From positions 1-64,000 of the forward strand of contig NW_020167561.1 in the NCBI RefSeq assembly GCF_001641265.1: a DNA stretch of 64,000 bases, in the 5' to 3' direction. The first letter of the stretch is position 1. Each line of letters starts with the position of its first letter. Under the pieces are notes generated by a model that saw only the letters and a list, made by a program, of their open reading frames with translations, was not told the origin of the DNA and searched no databases. Positions 41,990-55,025 of this stretch are shown in pieces. Origin of the DNA: Pseudogymnoascus destructans (lineage: Eukaryota > Ascomycota > Leotiomycetes > Thelebolales > Thelebolaceae). The position numbers were made by a program, and so were the translations under genes.

Positions 41990-44987
41990 ATGCGGTCAGC
42001 AGTACTGCTGTCCTCACGGTGGACGGCATACTTTGTGTTCCTGTCAGCGTTATGTTGTCTATTTACCCCAGCTGGTAAAGCTCCCGGGACCGCCCTTCGT
42101 ATGAAGTATTCCTAACAATTATGTAGTCATGGTAAAGACTGAAAATTTCAAGACCTGTGATCAATCAGGCTTTTGCAAGAGAAATCGACAATATGCAACG
42201 ACTGCTGCCGACGTAGGAAATCGGTGGGTCGCGCCATACTCGATCGCAGATGAAACGATCACATTCTCCGGTGGCCAACTGCAAGCGGTTATAGTCAAGG
42301 CTCTTGATACACAAGGTGAATTTGTTAAATTGCCCGTTACTATATCGTTCTTGCAGTCAGGAACTGCCAGAGTTACGGTCGACGAAGAGAAGCGGAAGAA
42401 CGGCGACATTGAGTTGAGACACAACAGCAAGGCCAGGAAGGAACGTTATAACGAAGCCGCAGACTGGGCACTTGTTGGAGGGCTAGAGCTGAACAAGGAT
42501 GCGGAAGTTATTGAAAGGAATAAGGAGACGACGACTGTTCGGTATGGACCCAACAAGGAGTTCGAAGCTGTCATCGGCCATTCTCCATTCCGCATGGAGT
42601 TCAAGCGAAACGGTGTCACCGAAATCAAGCTCAACGACAGAGGCCTCATAAATGTCGAACACTGGCGTGCAAAGATTGAGCGCGAAGTGAAGGAAGTGAA
42701 GGAAGGAGAGGAGGAGGCTCCTGAAGAGAATGCAGAAGGTTCAGTTGATGACTCCACATGGTGGGATGAGTCGTTCGGTGGAAATACTGATTCGAAGCCC
42801 CGTGGACCGGAGAGCGTAGCTTTGGACATCACATTCCCCGGTTATAGTCACGTTTATGGTATCCCTGAGCATTCAGGACCCCTCTCGCTGAAGACGACGA
42901 AGGGAGGCGATGGCAACTACGATGAGCCATACCGTATGTACAATGCGGATGTCTTCGAGTATATTGTGGACAGCCCAATGACTCTCTACGGCTCTATTCC
43001 TTTTATGCAGGCTCATAAGAAGGATTCCACTGTCGGTGTCTTCTGGCTCAACGGTGCCGAGACGTGGGTGGATGTCATCAAGGAGACAGAAGCTCACAAC
43101 CCATTGAGCTTGGGCATTGGTTCCAAAACCGATACCAAAACACACTGGGTCTCAGAGGGCGGCCTCTTGGATGTGTTTGTTTTCCTGGGCCCGACGCCCA
43201 CGGGCGTCACTAAGGCATATGGTGAGCTTACCGGATACACTCAACTTCCACAAGATTTCGCCATCGCATACCACCAGTGCCGCTGGAATTATGTCACAGA
43301 CGACGACGTTAAGGATGTCGATCGTAAGATGGATAAGTTCAAGATTCCATACGATGTCATCTGGCTTGATATTGAGTACACCGACGGAAAGAAATACTTC
43401 ACTTGGGATCCGCACACGTTCGCGAACCCCATTGGCATGGGCGAGCAACTAGACGAGCATGGAAGAAAACTCGTTGCCATTATTGACCCCCATATCAAGA
43501 ACGAGGGTGGCTACCACGTCGTGGACGAGATGAAGAAGAAAGATCTGGCAGTCCACAACAAAGACGGCGACATTTACGAAGGTTGGTGTTGGCCTGGATC
43601 CTCCCACTGGATTGATGCCTTCAACCCTCTCGCCATCAAGTGGTGGACTAGCCTCTTTAAATACAGCGCGTTTAAGGGCAGTCTCTCCAACACGTTCATC
43701 TGGAACGACATGAACGAGCCGTCTGTGTTCAACGGTCCTGAAACCACTATGCCGAAAGACAACCTCCACCACGGCAACTGGGAGCATCGTGATCTCCACA
43801 ACATCAACGGCATGACCTTCCACAACGCCACCTATCAAGCCCTGCTTACCCGCGCCAAGTCCGAGGCGCCCCAGCGCCCATTTGTCCTCACGCGCTCTTT
43901 CTTCGCCGGCTCCCAGCGTCTGGGCGCCATGTGGACCGGTGACAACGAAGCCAAGTGGTCTCACCTCGCCGCCTCCTTCCCCATGGTCCTCGCAAACGGT
44001 ATCGCGGGCTTCCCCTTCGCCGGCGCCGACGTCGGCGGCTTCTTCGGAAACCCCGAGAAGGACCTCCTCACTCGCTGGTACCAAGCCGGCGCCTTCTACC
44101 CCTTCTTCCGCGGCCACGCCCACATCGACACCCGCAGACGCGAGCCCTACCTCATCGGCACCCCCTACACCGAGATCATCACCCAAGCGCTCCGCCTCCG
44201 CTACTCCCTACTCCCAGCATGGTACACCGCCTTCCACGAGGCCTCCGTGAACGGAACCCCCATCATCCGCCCCCACTACTTTGTCTACCCCAGCGACGAA
44301 GCCGGTTTCGCAATCGACGACCAATTCTTCGTCGGCGGCACCGGACTCCTCGTCCACCCCGTCGTCACAGAGGGCGCCACAAGCGTTGAAGCGTACTTGC
44401 CAGATGACCAGGTCTACTACGATTACTTCACGTACAAAACCTACCAGGGACACGGCACGCACACCATCAACGCCCCGCTCGACACAATCCCAGTCCTCAT
44501 GCAGGCCGGCCACATCATCCCCCGCAAAGACCGCCCGCGCCGCAGCAGCGACCTAATGCGGTACGATCCCTACACCCTCGTTGTCACCCTCGACAGCGCC
44601 GGCAACGCCGAGGGCGAGTTGTACGTCGATGACGGACAGACATTCGAGTTTGAACAGGGCGCATACATTCACCGTTCCTTCTCCCTCGATGGAGCGACGC
44701 AGACTCTCTCGTCTACGGATTTCGAGGAGAAGAAAACGAGGGGGGGGGAGGAGAAGATGGCGTTTGTGAAGAAGATGGCTGAGGTGACGGTGGGGAGGGT
44801 GATTGTGGTTGGGGCGCCGAAGGCGTGGAGGGGGGTGGAGACTGTGGAGGTTCGGGAGGAGGGGAAAAAGAGGAGTGTGCGCATGGAGTGGCACCAGGGT
44901 GCGAAGGGGGCGGCGAGCTGGGCGGAGGTGAAGAATCCGAAGGTGGGGATTGGACGGGATTGGAGTGTTGTGTTCCCTAAGCCGTAG
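41990..44987 (+). CDS. ROT2: Glucosidase II catalytic alpha subunit (GH31)
   Basis: Exons 41990-42074 and 42127-44987 (52-bp intron); 981 residues. Exon 1 encodes a hydrophobic ER signal (TAYFVFLSALCCLF). The mature N-terminus FKTCDQSGFCKRNR is typical of glucosidase II alpha. GH31 hallmarks are VIWLDIEYTDGKKYFTWD, the nucleophile region FIWNDMNEPSVFNGPE (Asp about residue 556), FVLTRSFFAGSQRLGAMWTGDN (containing the acid/base Asp) and FPFAGADVGGFFGN. With a beta subunit the enzyme removes two alpha-1,3-linked glucoses from N-glycans in the ER lumen, controlling the calnexin cycle. An acidic linker (GEEEAPEENAEG) near residue 230 is common in the family. Confidence 0.97.
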
Positions 44988-45152
44988 AATAGCGGAGTTG
45001 GATAGTGTGGATAAGAAGAATGAATAGAGAGAGATTTAAGCATGAGAATTTAGATTCTACTAGAGCATGACTAAAAGCTAAAAAACAATTGCCCAAACTA
45101 TGAAACTACGAAAGCCGTTATGCATAAGCCAAAGCAAATCATCTCCCTAAAG

Positions 45153-48100
45153 CTAAACAACCGTCCTCCCCCTTAAAACCCATCCCTGCCCCCCCCGATG
45201 CACCATCGCCGCCACAACCTCATCCCACTCCACCTTCCCCGCCTCCTCCTCCCCCGCATTCCCACTCAAATAATGCTGCTGAATCCTCGCCGCCGACGCC
45301 TTCGTCTGCGCCACCACCATGCGTCTCGCAACCTCATTCGCCTCCCCCAACGACACCAGCCTTCTCTTCAGCTCTCCCCCGTCGACCTCCACCCTCTCCG
45401 CAGCCTCCAGACACTCCTCCCACACCCACCTCTGCGCCTGCAAGTCTTGCATATCACCCTTCAATAACTTCGCCTTCATCCTCTCCTTGGGATCCTCCGA
45501 CGCTACCTCTTTGGGCACAAACTCGCGCCAATCCTTCGTCTCTAGTCCCTCGTTGAAGATCTCTTTACTGCGCCACCCGGATGCGCGCGACTTCGCACTC
45601 GATTTCAATCCCTCCACCGTCGCACTCTGCAGCTTGTGCTGCGCTAGCTCCAGGGCTGTAATACCTGTTGCGTTCTCGCGACCTAGCGTCTGGGGGTTCT
45701 GGAGAAGGAACTCGCGTACGTGAAGTGGGCGGCCTTGCTTGATAGCTACGTGTAGCGGGAGGTCGCCGACTGAGTTCATAATAGTTAGGTGCTGACCTTC
45801 AGTATAGGAGGACACCGTCTCAGGGATGGTACAGGCGTGGCTAGATTCGCCGCGTGAATTAGCGTTGCATTGCGACTGCCAGAGGGCAAATGGCGTAAAG
45901 CCCAGGATGTCGCGCTCGAGGAGCATCTCCGTCACGTCGCTCTTCCCGAAAAGGGAGAAGAAAGAGGCGAGGCTGTTGCGCTTTTCCCATTCTTCTGTCC
46001 AGGTGGGATTCCTTTCTGCGGGGCAAATGAGGTGGTGGATCATGTTGCGGCCGGTGGCGTCGCGGCTGCGGACCTTGGAGCCCAGTGCGAGGAGGACTTC
46101 AATGACGCCCTTGGAACGGCGGGTGCATGCCAGATGCAGTGGCGTGAAGCTGCCGAGGGAGCGGCTTTCGAGGAAGGTCGCATCGTTACAGGCTATGTAT
46201 TTGACAAGTTCCATGTGCTCAGGAAGGTCGTCTTCTGATGGCATCGTCATGACCGCAACATGAAGGAGGAGTTCATCTATTTTTGTTAGAATATTTATAC
46301 CCATTAGTGGATGATGGTAACTTACGGCGCATGCTAAGCCATTTCGTAGCGGTGCCCTTGAAGCCATTCTCAGATTTCGATAGCGCCACCACGCGCTTAT
46401 CATTCTCATGCATAGCAGCAAACTCAAGGTACTTGATCGTGGGAAGATCGCTCAAGAACCACTGTACGGACGCGAGATTTCCGAATTTTGCAGCTTTCAG
46501 GAGAGGCGGCGTTGTCTCTCTCACCCTGTAGATGTAGCTACCACCGTTCGGATTTCCTGCCTGCGCCCAGCTGGCATTCTTCTTGCCGCCGACATTCAAA
46601 CCTTGATAGTACTGTGGCTTCTCCTCCGGCAGCTTGACACCACTCGACTCAACGAGATGATCAAGCGGAATCCCAACGCCAGTTCGCTTGATCATTTCCC
46701 CAAGAATTTCGGTACGGCCCAGCCTTATGGCTTGCTCAAAGTCATACTGAGCCACGATAGGGGATAGCGGCTCGTTGGGGAAGTGAACAGCATGCTCCTC
46801 GGCGATTTGATAGAGGAACCTGAGGAGTCTGGTGTCGTTGGTAAATATGGCATACTGAACCAAGCTGCTCTGTCTCCCAAGGACGTCCTCTTTTGGTCGC
46901 TCTTTCTCGTCTATGAACCAAAGAGCATTGCATGGCCAGTGTAGCATGTCCATAGGCTTAACGTGGCTCTTGATGACCGTTGAAAGAGCGGCAACATTAT
47001 CAATAGTGAATACCTCATCGACAAGTTCACTGCGAAGGCCAATCTGTGAGTGGTCATCGTCATCAGAATCCTCACTTTCGGAACCGTGGTCAGAACAACA
47101 GCCAGCTTGGTCGTAATCAATGCTCCATTTGATCTTTCCTCCCTCATTGTCCCGTGGTTCGTACTGCGCAAGAGCGATTTCAACAATCACCTTGGCCATC
47201 CTGTAATGCGAAGGGCCCCGGAGAATCGCAAGTGAGAATGGAGACACGCCAGTGAACCCCTTTTGCGTGACGATAAAGTTCGATCTATAAGCAAAGCCAG
47301 GCATACTAACGCCATAGTGCTGGCTTCTTTCAGGGACAGTGTCTTTAACAGCTATTTGCAAAGCCGGGTGCTCCTGCCCATCCTCGCTCTTCCAAGGTCG
47401 AAGGGTTAACGATTTAACCTCGTCAATGTCGTTACTCCAGACAGCTTCAAACAGTCTAAAGTGGCCTTCCATAAGATGGTCGCTTAAAGCTGGCACGCTG
47501 AATAGGAAGATTGTCTCGTATGCATTAACATCTGGTGAAAACACTGGGTCTAGTTTGGGCTGCCTGTCGCCAATATCCACAAGATTAACGTGACTGTGAG
47601 CTTGTTTGAACGTCTTTGCTCCAGCTTCAATAAGAATCTCTTCAAGCTCTTCATATTGGGCGAGAAGCGACTGAATCGCCGACATCTTCGCATCCACGGC
47701 AGCTTCGAAGCCACTCTCAACTTCGAGGCTTTTATTGTAAGATACCCATTGTGCGTCATTTTCGGTCTTGACATTCCTGTATCGGTTGAGCGCAGTCCAG
47801 TATTTATAAGTTCCAGGCTTAAGATCTTTGAGGTAATATGCCTCCTCATGCAAGGTGGTCGGCACCTTATTTGCTGCCCATGTCAATCTTTTGTGCTCCT
47901 TCAAACTTTTGATCTTCCGCTGCACCACGTCAAGAACAGTAGCTGCAGTGATCGTGTTATAATTATAAGTCGCTGCAAGAGCCGTCTGACCAGCGATGGT
48001 AACGGTGTTGGGATCAGCACCGTGCGCAAGCAGTGCTGCAACCATCTTCGGAAATTCACATATGGCAGCAAGGACGATAGGCTGCGAGCACATCGTTTTA

Positions 48101-50799
48101 TACGTCTTCATGTTCTGTTCGGCGGTGCTGTTCTTGGCGTACTCATTTTTAGCAAAGTAACACTTGATGAAGCCTTCGAATGAGATCCCTGGCTTAGCAC
48201 CGAGGGAAAGCAACTTCTTGAGCAACTCGTCACCGCCTTCCTTGATGGCCATGGAGACCATAGTCCTAGCTGACTTATAATCATCCATGGTAACAAGATC
48301 AAGAACACTCTTCACTGCCGGACCGTCTCGCTCATAGAAAATATCAAGAAGGTCTGGCCTGTTTCGTTCAACGACGTAGTGAAGTGCAGTGTAGTGGTCC
48401 ATATCGGCTTGGGCGGAGGTAGCCCCAAGCTGAAGCAGAGTGTCAATAACATCCCTCGCTTTCTCGTTCTTCAATGCCGTTGCAAGAACTGTAGATAGAA
48501 TCGCCTGGTTGGAAACATGCTTTGTGCCGATCTTGATTGGTAGCAGGACATCTGCTCCATACTCTCCCACCAACATGCGGATCACAGGTATGTGACCGCC
48601 CATGATGGCGAAGTGCAGTGCAGTGCATTGCAGATCCCAGGCAACGACATTAATATCGTAGAAGTCAGGCGCATCCTCATCATCTAGAATATCATTCGAC
48701 TCTCCTAGTGCAGCCCCCTTAACTTTAGTGAAGCCTTGAGTCTCCGAGTCGTTATCACTATCATTTTCCGTCTCAACCTCCATTCCTGAGCCTTCCGAAT
48801 CGCTTCCGTCGGCATCTTCCATCTCCTCGTCGTCATCTCCGGATTTCTTTGCGGCCAATTTAGCAGCTCGAAGTTTATCCTCCTTTTCTGCCTCTTCCTC
48901 TTCATTCGCAAGACTCTTGTCCATCAAGATCTTTATGATATCGGCATGGCCCAGTTGTGCAGCAATATGCAAAGCACAGCGTCCATCAAGGAGTCTGGCA
49001 ATGATTTTAGCACCATTGTCAATGAGAACCTTGACAATGTCTGCATTTCCATTGATGACAGCCAGGTGAAGCGGCGCCCTGCCGACATAATCTCTCGTGT
49101 TGATGTCGTTGCCTTCTTGCTCGCACCAGCCCGTAATGTAGTCGATATCACCATCGACAATTGCCTGACAAAGCATTTGGGTGTTCCCAACATATGCCAT
49201 CTCAGTCCAGTCATCGGTGGTGATAGGATTGAAACTACCAATCTCCTGCCGTCCTGGGTCATCTTTGACGAAGATAAGGGGTCCTGTGATGTAAGTCTTG
49301 CTCTCTTCCTCTGCAATCTCAATCTCCTCGTCTGTCTTGGGAACGGGGCAGAAGCCACAGCAATCTCCCAAAACATCCTCAGCAGTGCCAAAGAAGCAGG
49401 GGTGACGATGTAGTTCAACTTCGCGCTCCTTGGGGCGATTCCATTCGGAGTTGAGGAGGAGATCCTTGGTGTACAACACTCGTTCAATTTTGCGCGCAGT
49501 GAATCGTTTTCCATACGGCACACCAATGGTGTGGTAGTTGGAAACCTGGTCTTCTTCGGCCCAATCGGCAACTTCGTCCTCTTGCTCATCCTTAATATTT
49601 CCAAAGAGCTTGTGCTGGTCTCTGACGTGTCTATCGACAGCGGGGCGGCCTCTCTCTTTGCGTCGCTCATCAGTATACCCCTCGCGGTCTACGGTCCGGG
49701 GGAGCTTCTCCAGAACTAAAAGTCTGGAAAGACCAAGCGTCTTCCGGAATGCCCTCTCAAAGATCGTGGGGTCGACGCGTGATCGGTCAAGGTCCGGCCA
49801 GTGAACTTCAAACCCACGGTGAGAGTATTTCGAAAGACGATTCTCATATGATGGAGACCGACGGGTAAGGTCAATAGTATTGGTCTGCGTTGAAAACGCC
49901 GCAAGCGCTCTGGGGCTGCCATAAACCTCCTTACCATCGTACGCGACACAGGCGCAGTCAACATCGAAACCGGTGATGATCTGAGAGATGGAATCGTAGA
50001 GACGCAAGACAATCTGAACGTGGCGAGTCGGATATTGACTGGCAATAGTTATAGCGTTCTTCGTGCGAATAGTCGTTACTTCGTGAAGAATGCTGTCCTT
50101 GACCGTTGTCTCAATGCGCTTAATCTTCTGCAGTCCCTCCTCCTCCGTAAGGCCGTAGAGGAAGAGATCCACATCACTTGCCGGGGCAAGCCGATCATGA
50201 TAGTACTCCCTCAAGCTCTTCTTGCTTCCAGACCACTTCTCTGGGACGGGTAATAGCGCAGTCGTAACGGAACTCCCTGCAGCAACAACATTGCTCCAGT
50301 CCAGTTCGCTCAATGACGACTCCGAGAAGAGGTTAAAGTTGCTCTGGAACTCCTTCAAGGAGGTAACTACAGCTGGAGAACCATCGGGCTTACGATCAGC
50401 CTTGCTGAGGCCCATAATATACTTCTCCTTCTCAGCCTCCGTCTCATCATCCAGCTTGCGCGCGCGGACCTTCAGAGCCGACTCCTGCCCAGCATAGATG
50501 GGGACGGTATTGATGTGCCCATCTTTCAGGACCGGGTCATCTGGCTGCTGGGCATAGAACTTCCTGAGCTCCGCCTCGTAGGCGTGATACGGCTCGAGAA
50601 GCTCAGGCACTAGCGTGTCCTTTGCTTGAGAGAAATAGGAGGCAAAATCTTTGACGGGCGCGGGTAGGGGGGGCAGTTCCAGGACAGCCTCGATCTCTGG
50701 GCTGCCGCTTTTCTGGCGCATGGTGTTGGGGTTTTGTTCGACGGCGAGCTTCTCTAGATTTGTGCGGAGAGAAGGCATGGCGTAAAGGGATGTTGACAC
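45153..50799 (-). CDS. Giant nucleotidyltransferase-like/ankyrin-repeat protein
   Basis: Exons 50799-46326 and 46276-45153 (49-bp intron, phase 1); 1865 residues. Residues about 165-290 carry a pol-beta-like nucleotidyltransferase pattern: VVAAGSSVTTALLP (Gly175-Ser176), SDVDLFLYGL (Asp209, Asp211) and GFDVDCACVAYDG (Asp279, Asp281). A Cys-rich stretch (CFFGTAEDVLGDCCGFCP) lies near residue 490. Ankyrin repeats begin near 560 (GRAPLHLAVINGNADIVKVLID; CALHIAAQLGHADIIKIL) and recur over much of the rest (TALHFAIMGGHIPVIRML, TALHYVVERNRPDLL, SFTPLHLACTRRSKGVIEVLLALG), with acidic inserts near 640-700. The C-terminus is helical, charged and IQ-like (ASAARIQQHYL). I know no defined function. Nucleotide transfer is inferred only from the motif. 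Confidence 0.85.
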
Positions 50800-51787
50800 A
50801 CGTTATAATATGTCGTAGAAAGCTCTCAAAAAACAGAAAGAAGGCTTGATCAGAGAGGTGGGGGGGGGCTGCAAGTATCAATAAATGGGGGGATTTGTTG
50901 AGTGCTGAATGTGAGGACAGGCTGGTATTCAACAAAGCATTCGATTCAAATGAAGGAGAAGATGAATGGAGAACAGGAGATGAAAGGATATTGAAGCTAC
51001 ATATATACAGATATCCTCTCAAAACATTTTAAGCCACGGCCTTGAGGCAGAATCTCAGCGGAGCGATCAGTTCTCATTGACACCACCACTGAACCCTGTG
51101 GCGCTGGCGGTGAGACATGTCCATCACAGTGATGTCGCGCCATGGCGCCATGGAAACGGACGTTCGTGTTGGCATCCAAGTTGCATCTTGTAGGCAACCA
51201 TGGGTGCCTTTTTCATTTCTCTTGGATCCTCTCCACAACATCCAGGCTGCCTCAACACAGACAAGGGTAGGTAATTGAAATCACGGGAACACGGGCCGGT
51301 CTTAGTCGCACGTGTCGCGAACTTTGCCAATGGAGGAGCTGAGCTGAAAGGGCGGGGATCCCTGTCACAAGGCTCACAAGGCAGCACATCCACTCGCTGG
51401 CCCACTCTCGCACGATTTCCGTGCCGTAACCCTGTCAGCTCGACGATACCTTTCTATCTCTCCACCTCTCCACCTCCATTGGAAGGATGTGGGACAAATA
51501 GAAGGGAAGGCACAATGGGGAATGAAAGAAACAGCCGCAGGAACCGAGGAACGGAGGAAGTCATGACAGCGAACAATAAGAACCCTCCCAAGAAGACACG
51601 ATGAGACTGGAAAGAGCGATCCCATCACCCTTTCCGCCCCCATCGTAGAACGACGCGATTGCACAGAGAGGATCCTTTACTGAGCTTCTAGAGCACAGCA
51701 TGAAAGCTCACATTGTTGCCCATGCCCAATGATATGCTCAAGCAATCTCCTCCCTATTCTCTTTGCCCATCATGCCATCCACGCCAT
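50800..51787. other. Intergenic, upstream of the ankyrin protein gene
   Basis: No supported gene. It contains a G-run near 50860 and a GCGCCATGGCGCCATGG palindromic stretch near 51135. Plus-strand ORFs near 51275-51604 are Arg/Asn-rich and unconvincing. Confidence 0.5.
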
Positions 51788-53358
51788 CTACACCTCAGCC
51801 CACCCCCCAATCCCCCCCTCCACCCACCTCCCCAACCTCTCTCCCCCTCCCAAAACCTGAATCTCTGCCTTCAAATTCAAAAACAACATACATTGCACCT
51901 CCCTCCTCCACTCCTCCTCCCCCACCTCCCCCATCGCCGGATGCCTCATCAACATGCTCCTCCCCAGTCTCCTATCCCTTTTCGTCAGTGTCAAAATCCC
52001 CGGCACCTCGCCTCCCCGGTCTTCATCCTGCCGAATCTGCGTACCCACAGCACTCTCGAGTTTCACGCCCAGCCACCGCAAGCCGGGGACTGCTAATCCG
52101 TCGTTCTGGTGCGCTAAGCTCGCTGAGCCGTGCGCGTAGGTGCTTAGAATCGATATTCCGTGCGGATCATAGTCGGTAAGTACATAAATCGGTGGACAGC
52201 CCCGCGTCGAGGACAGCAGATGCAGAAGGGCGCGGGTAGCGATGTCGGGGTACCCCTTTGCAGTTACAAGAAGACCAGGGCCGGCGCGGGATGTGCGTGC
52301 GTGGTGGGTGGTGGAGAGAGTGCGGAAGGTAGCTTCTTTTTCAATCACAAGAATCCAGTTGCAAGATGGGAAGGAGAGGTGTGATATATCTTTTGTATTT
52401 GGTACGAGGATGCCCTGGGGAGTTGTCAGTATTGTCTTGGACCAGTGGGTGTGGGGAAGGGGGGGACCTCGTTCTCGGAAGAGCAGTCGACGATTTGGCC
52501 ATCGTGCTTGTGGATGTGGAGGGAGCCAGAGAGGAGGCCTTTGGCTGTGGCTACGATGTTGAGGGCGTCGCGGGGGATGTTGAGGGTGAATGCCAGGTCG
52601 TCGATGTAGCGGTCGACGATTGCTTGTTTGATGAAGAGGTCGGGGTCGCGGTAGTAGATGTCCCTTTGGTGGGTTAGCAAGGGACCGGATTATGACAGGC
52701 TGAATGTCGAGATGCTTCTGTTGATATCCCAAGGATATCCCAAGGCTTGGGTGGGAGAATTATGAGTGTAGATTTATGAGAAATCACCTGCCTTTTGGTG
52801 GTGACAATCCCAGTAACCAGAGCTTCATGAGATAACTCCAATATTCGGAGCAAGGCCGCTATAAAATCCAACCGTGAGCATGGCTCAACCTTCCTTTGGA
52901 TCCCAGAAGCACATACCAAACTTCCAAGCCTCTTTCTGAGTCTTTCCAGGAAAAGTGATCTCCTTTGTCTCAACATTCCTGGTATTTCGAATCGCCCCCG
53001 AGGCAGCGTCTATAGTTTGCTGACCATTCCCCCCTCTCGACTTGATGTGGAGAACGAGGCATTTCTTTTCATTTATAATGCAATCGAAGAGCGACTCAAA
53101 AATGACTTCGATTTTCGTTATGACTTCTCCGGCTTGGAGGTTATTATTTCTTGGAGCTCCTTGGGAGATGGCTAGGCTGTCAGCGTAGTCTTCTGGAGGT
53201 GATGGGGCCAGTTGATTCTGAGATATTAGTTTGTCATATGGTGAGTTAGGTAGCAAAGAGTTATCTGATGAAGCATTTTTCCAGAGGTTAAGAAAGTTAT
53301 AATCCATTGCTGGGTATCTTTTGGTGGATAATTTATTCCATTGATGAGAAATATACAT
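51788..53358 (-). CDS. SPO11: Spo11 meiotic double-strand-break protein (TopoVI-A family)
   Basis: Exons 53358-52917, 52858-52792, 52663-52468 and 52414-51788; 443 residues. The 5Y-CAP domain has TFPGKTQKEAWKF / ALLRILELSHEALVTGIVTTKR / DIYYRDPDLF, with the catalytic Tyr in the YY pair (about residues 173-174). The Toprim domain follows with NWILVIEKEA (Glu) and PIYVLTDYDPHGI (Asp-x-Asp metal site), plus KGYPDIATRALL. Spo11 makes the breaks that start meiotic recombination and stays covalently bound through Tyr. Intron 2 appears to use a GC donor (AAAAG, then GCAGGT), the only choice that keeps KRDIYY in frame. Met 53304 (MDYNFLNLWKN) is an alternative start. Confidence 0.93.
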
Positions 53359-53567
53359 TCTGGCATAAATATTTAAAAGGCCAGCATAGGAAGAAGATAT
53401 TCTCTAAAGAGAAAATATTCCCGTTGCCATTTTCGGGGTTTTTATGATCTTGATTCGCTTGGTAGACACTGACAGCGCTAATACGTGGGACGCGCTCCCT
53501 TGAGATAGTGTTGTTGGAAGGACCGAAATATTGCGACAGTAGACTACAGTATATAGAACGAATGGAT

Positions 53568-54487
53568 TGAATTGAATGACTACACTACCTACGGAGCCTA
53601 CGTATTATTTATATCATTAGGAGGGCCTACCCAAAGCCCCGAGTAACAGAAGGGTTTCAATGCGTCAGAGTTTGAGGCAATCTGCTTACGCCAAGCGCCA
53701 ATTGGGGAGCCCGACGATAGCACTGGGAAAGCTGCCATTCTCATTCCCTCAACAGCCTCCTTACGTAGTCTGTAGGAAAGTGATATATAGTGAGAAAAAT
53801 CGACTAGTGAGCTGGATACCACCAAACTCACTGTCGCCTTCACCGAACGATTCAGCCACCGGTCTTTCCGGGTCATTGTCCTCTGCCCCTAATGGGCAGA
53901 GAGTCGAAGACTCGGTCGTTAGGCCGATGTTGCGGCCGAACGCTTTTCTTGTCATCGGTGCGGTGTTGCTGCCGCCCGACTCTCATTGTCGCTACGGTGT
54001 TGTCGCCACACGACTTCCTTCCAAATCCTCGTTCCTGTCGCTAAGGACGAAATCAAAACGGAACACCAAGGGTTTGGCGCTCCCAAAATCGGTCGTCTGC
54101 GGTAAACAGCTCTGTCTGCCAGACGGCAGGCCATCGTGGAGATCACTGTCTCCTTCCGCGCGGGAGGGACGGAGATTTCTAGCCTCTACGGGGCTTGTTG
54201 TAACCGGCCCCCTTTGGCACGGGACGTAAGATACTACGTCAGCGGCACTGCATAGAGGACTAGGCTGGGCGTTAGGATTCCTGGCTGTAGGTAAAGCCGG
54301 GCGTCAGGCTTCATGACTGCATAGAAGCCGGGCGTTTGGATCATCGCCAGCCTCAGCATAGTCGGGCGATTTACCCCGCTCTGCACTGGTGCCAGGCTTC
54401 GTAAATCAGCTCTGGGCCTGAGCTGGCATTGAGAGCCGGTCTACAAATAGTACGTAGGCCCCGTAGATATGCTAATTAATTCAATTC
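53568..54487. mobile_element. Uncharacterised inverted-repeat element, about 0.9 kb
   Basis: Left CTACGGAGCCTACGTATTATT (53589-53609) matches the reverse complement of 54446-54466 at 19 of 21 positions, and both sides extend outward to a shared GAATTGAAT (near 53568 and 54480). A third, related end lies at 54975-55025. The interior has GC-rich open frames on both strands (for example 53660-54229) without any transposase motif, and GCCGGGCGT-type subrepeats at 54260-54380. It is best viewed as a non-autonomous DNA element, family unknown. Confidence 0.5.
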
Positions 54488-54974
54488 TATTCTATGGTCT
54501 ATATACTGCAGTGTTCTGAGTGCACCACCTGCATCCTATTTGAAGTGATAGTTCCACAGCTTGTGGGATACATGGCCATTTTCGCTACGTATCCTAGAGC
54601 GTTGGTAATCCTGCAACAGGGCTTACTACACAAGATACCCTTTGATGCGGCGCGAGAATGCGGGGAGAGTTATGATGGTCACGGAGGTCATGATGCCAGT
54701 CCAGGTAAAGTAAGCTATATTGAAAGGAAGGAAGAAGGTGAGGCTATTCCTCATTATATACAGCTGTGTGATTAGCGATCCATTGTAACTGTGTTGGAGG
54801 GAAAGGAGGACATGGGCGTGGGGATTCGGTGGAAATTAGGCCCTGAGACACCCGTATTTCCCAGGGCGACCGTCCAGCTCCCATACTGGGTGGCCGTGCT
54901 GATCTGCTGCAGCCACCGAAATCCTCCACCGCTCAGGTGATTACCACCCAGCCGTACGGGGTTTTTCCCCATTC

Positions 54975-55025
54975 CCTACATATAGAATACGTAGGCCCGT
55001 AGGATAGTATAGGAATTCAATTGTT
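54975..55025. repeat. Third copy of the inverted-repeat terminus
   Basis: Reverse complement reads CAATTGAATTCC, then CTACGGGCCTACGTATTCTA, closely matching the 53568-53609 end. The element could therefore span 53568-55025, with an internal duplicate end at 54446-54487. Confidence 0.5.

Noticed and set aside
43449..44513. Long antisense ORFs inside glucosidase II alpha
   Set aside because: They are shadows of a GC-rich third-position coding strand; no independent motifs.
53598..54229. Open frames in the inverted-repeat element, both strands
   Set aside because: No transposase or other motif; both strands are open in a GC-rich stretch, which argues against true coding.
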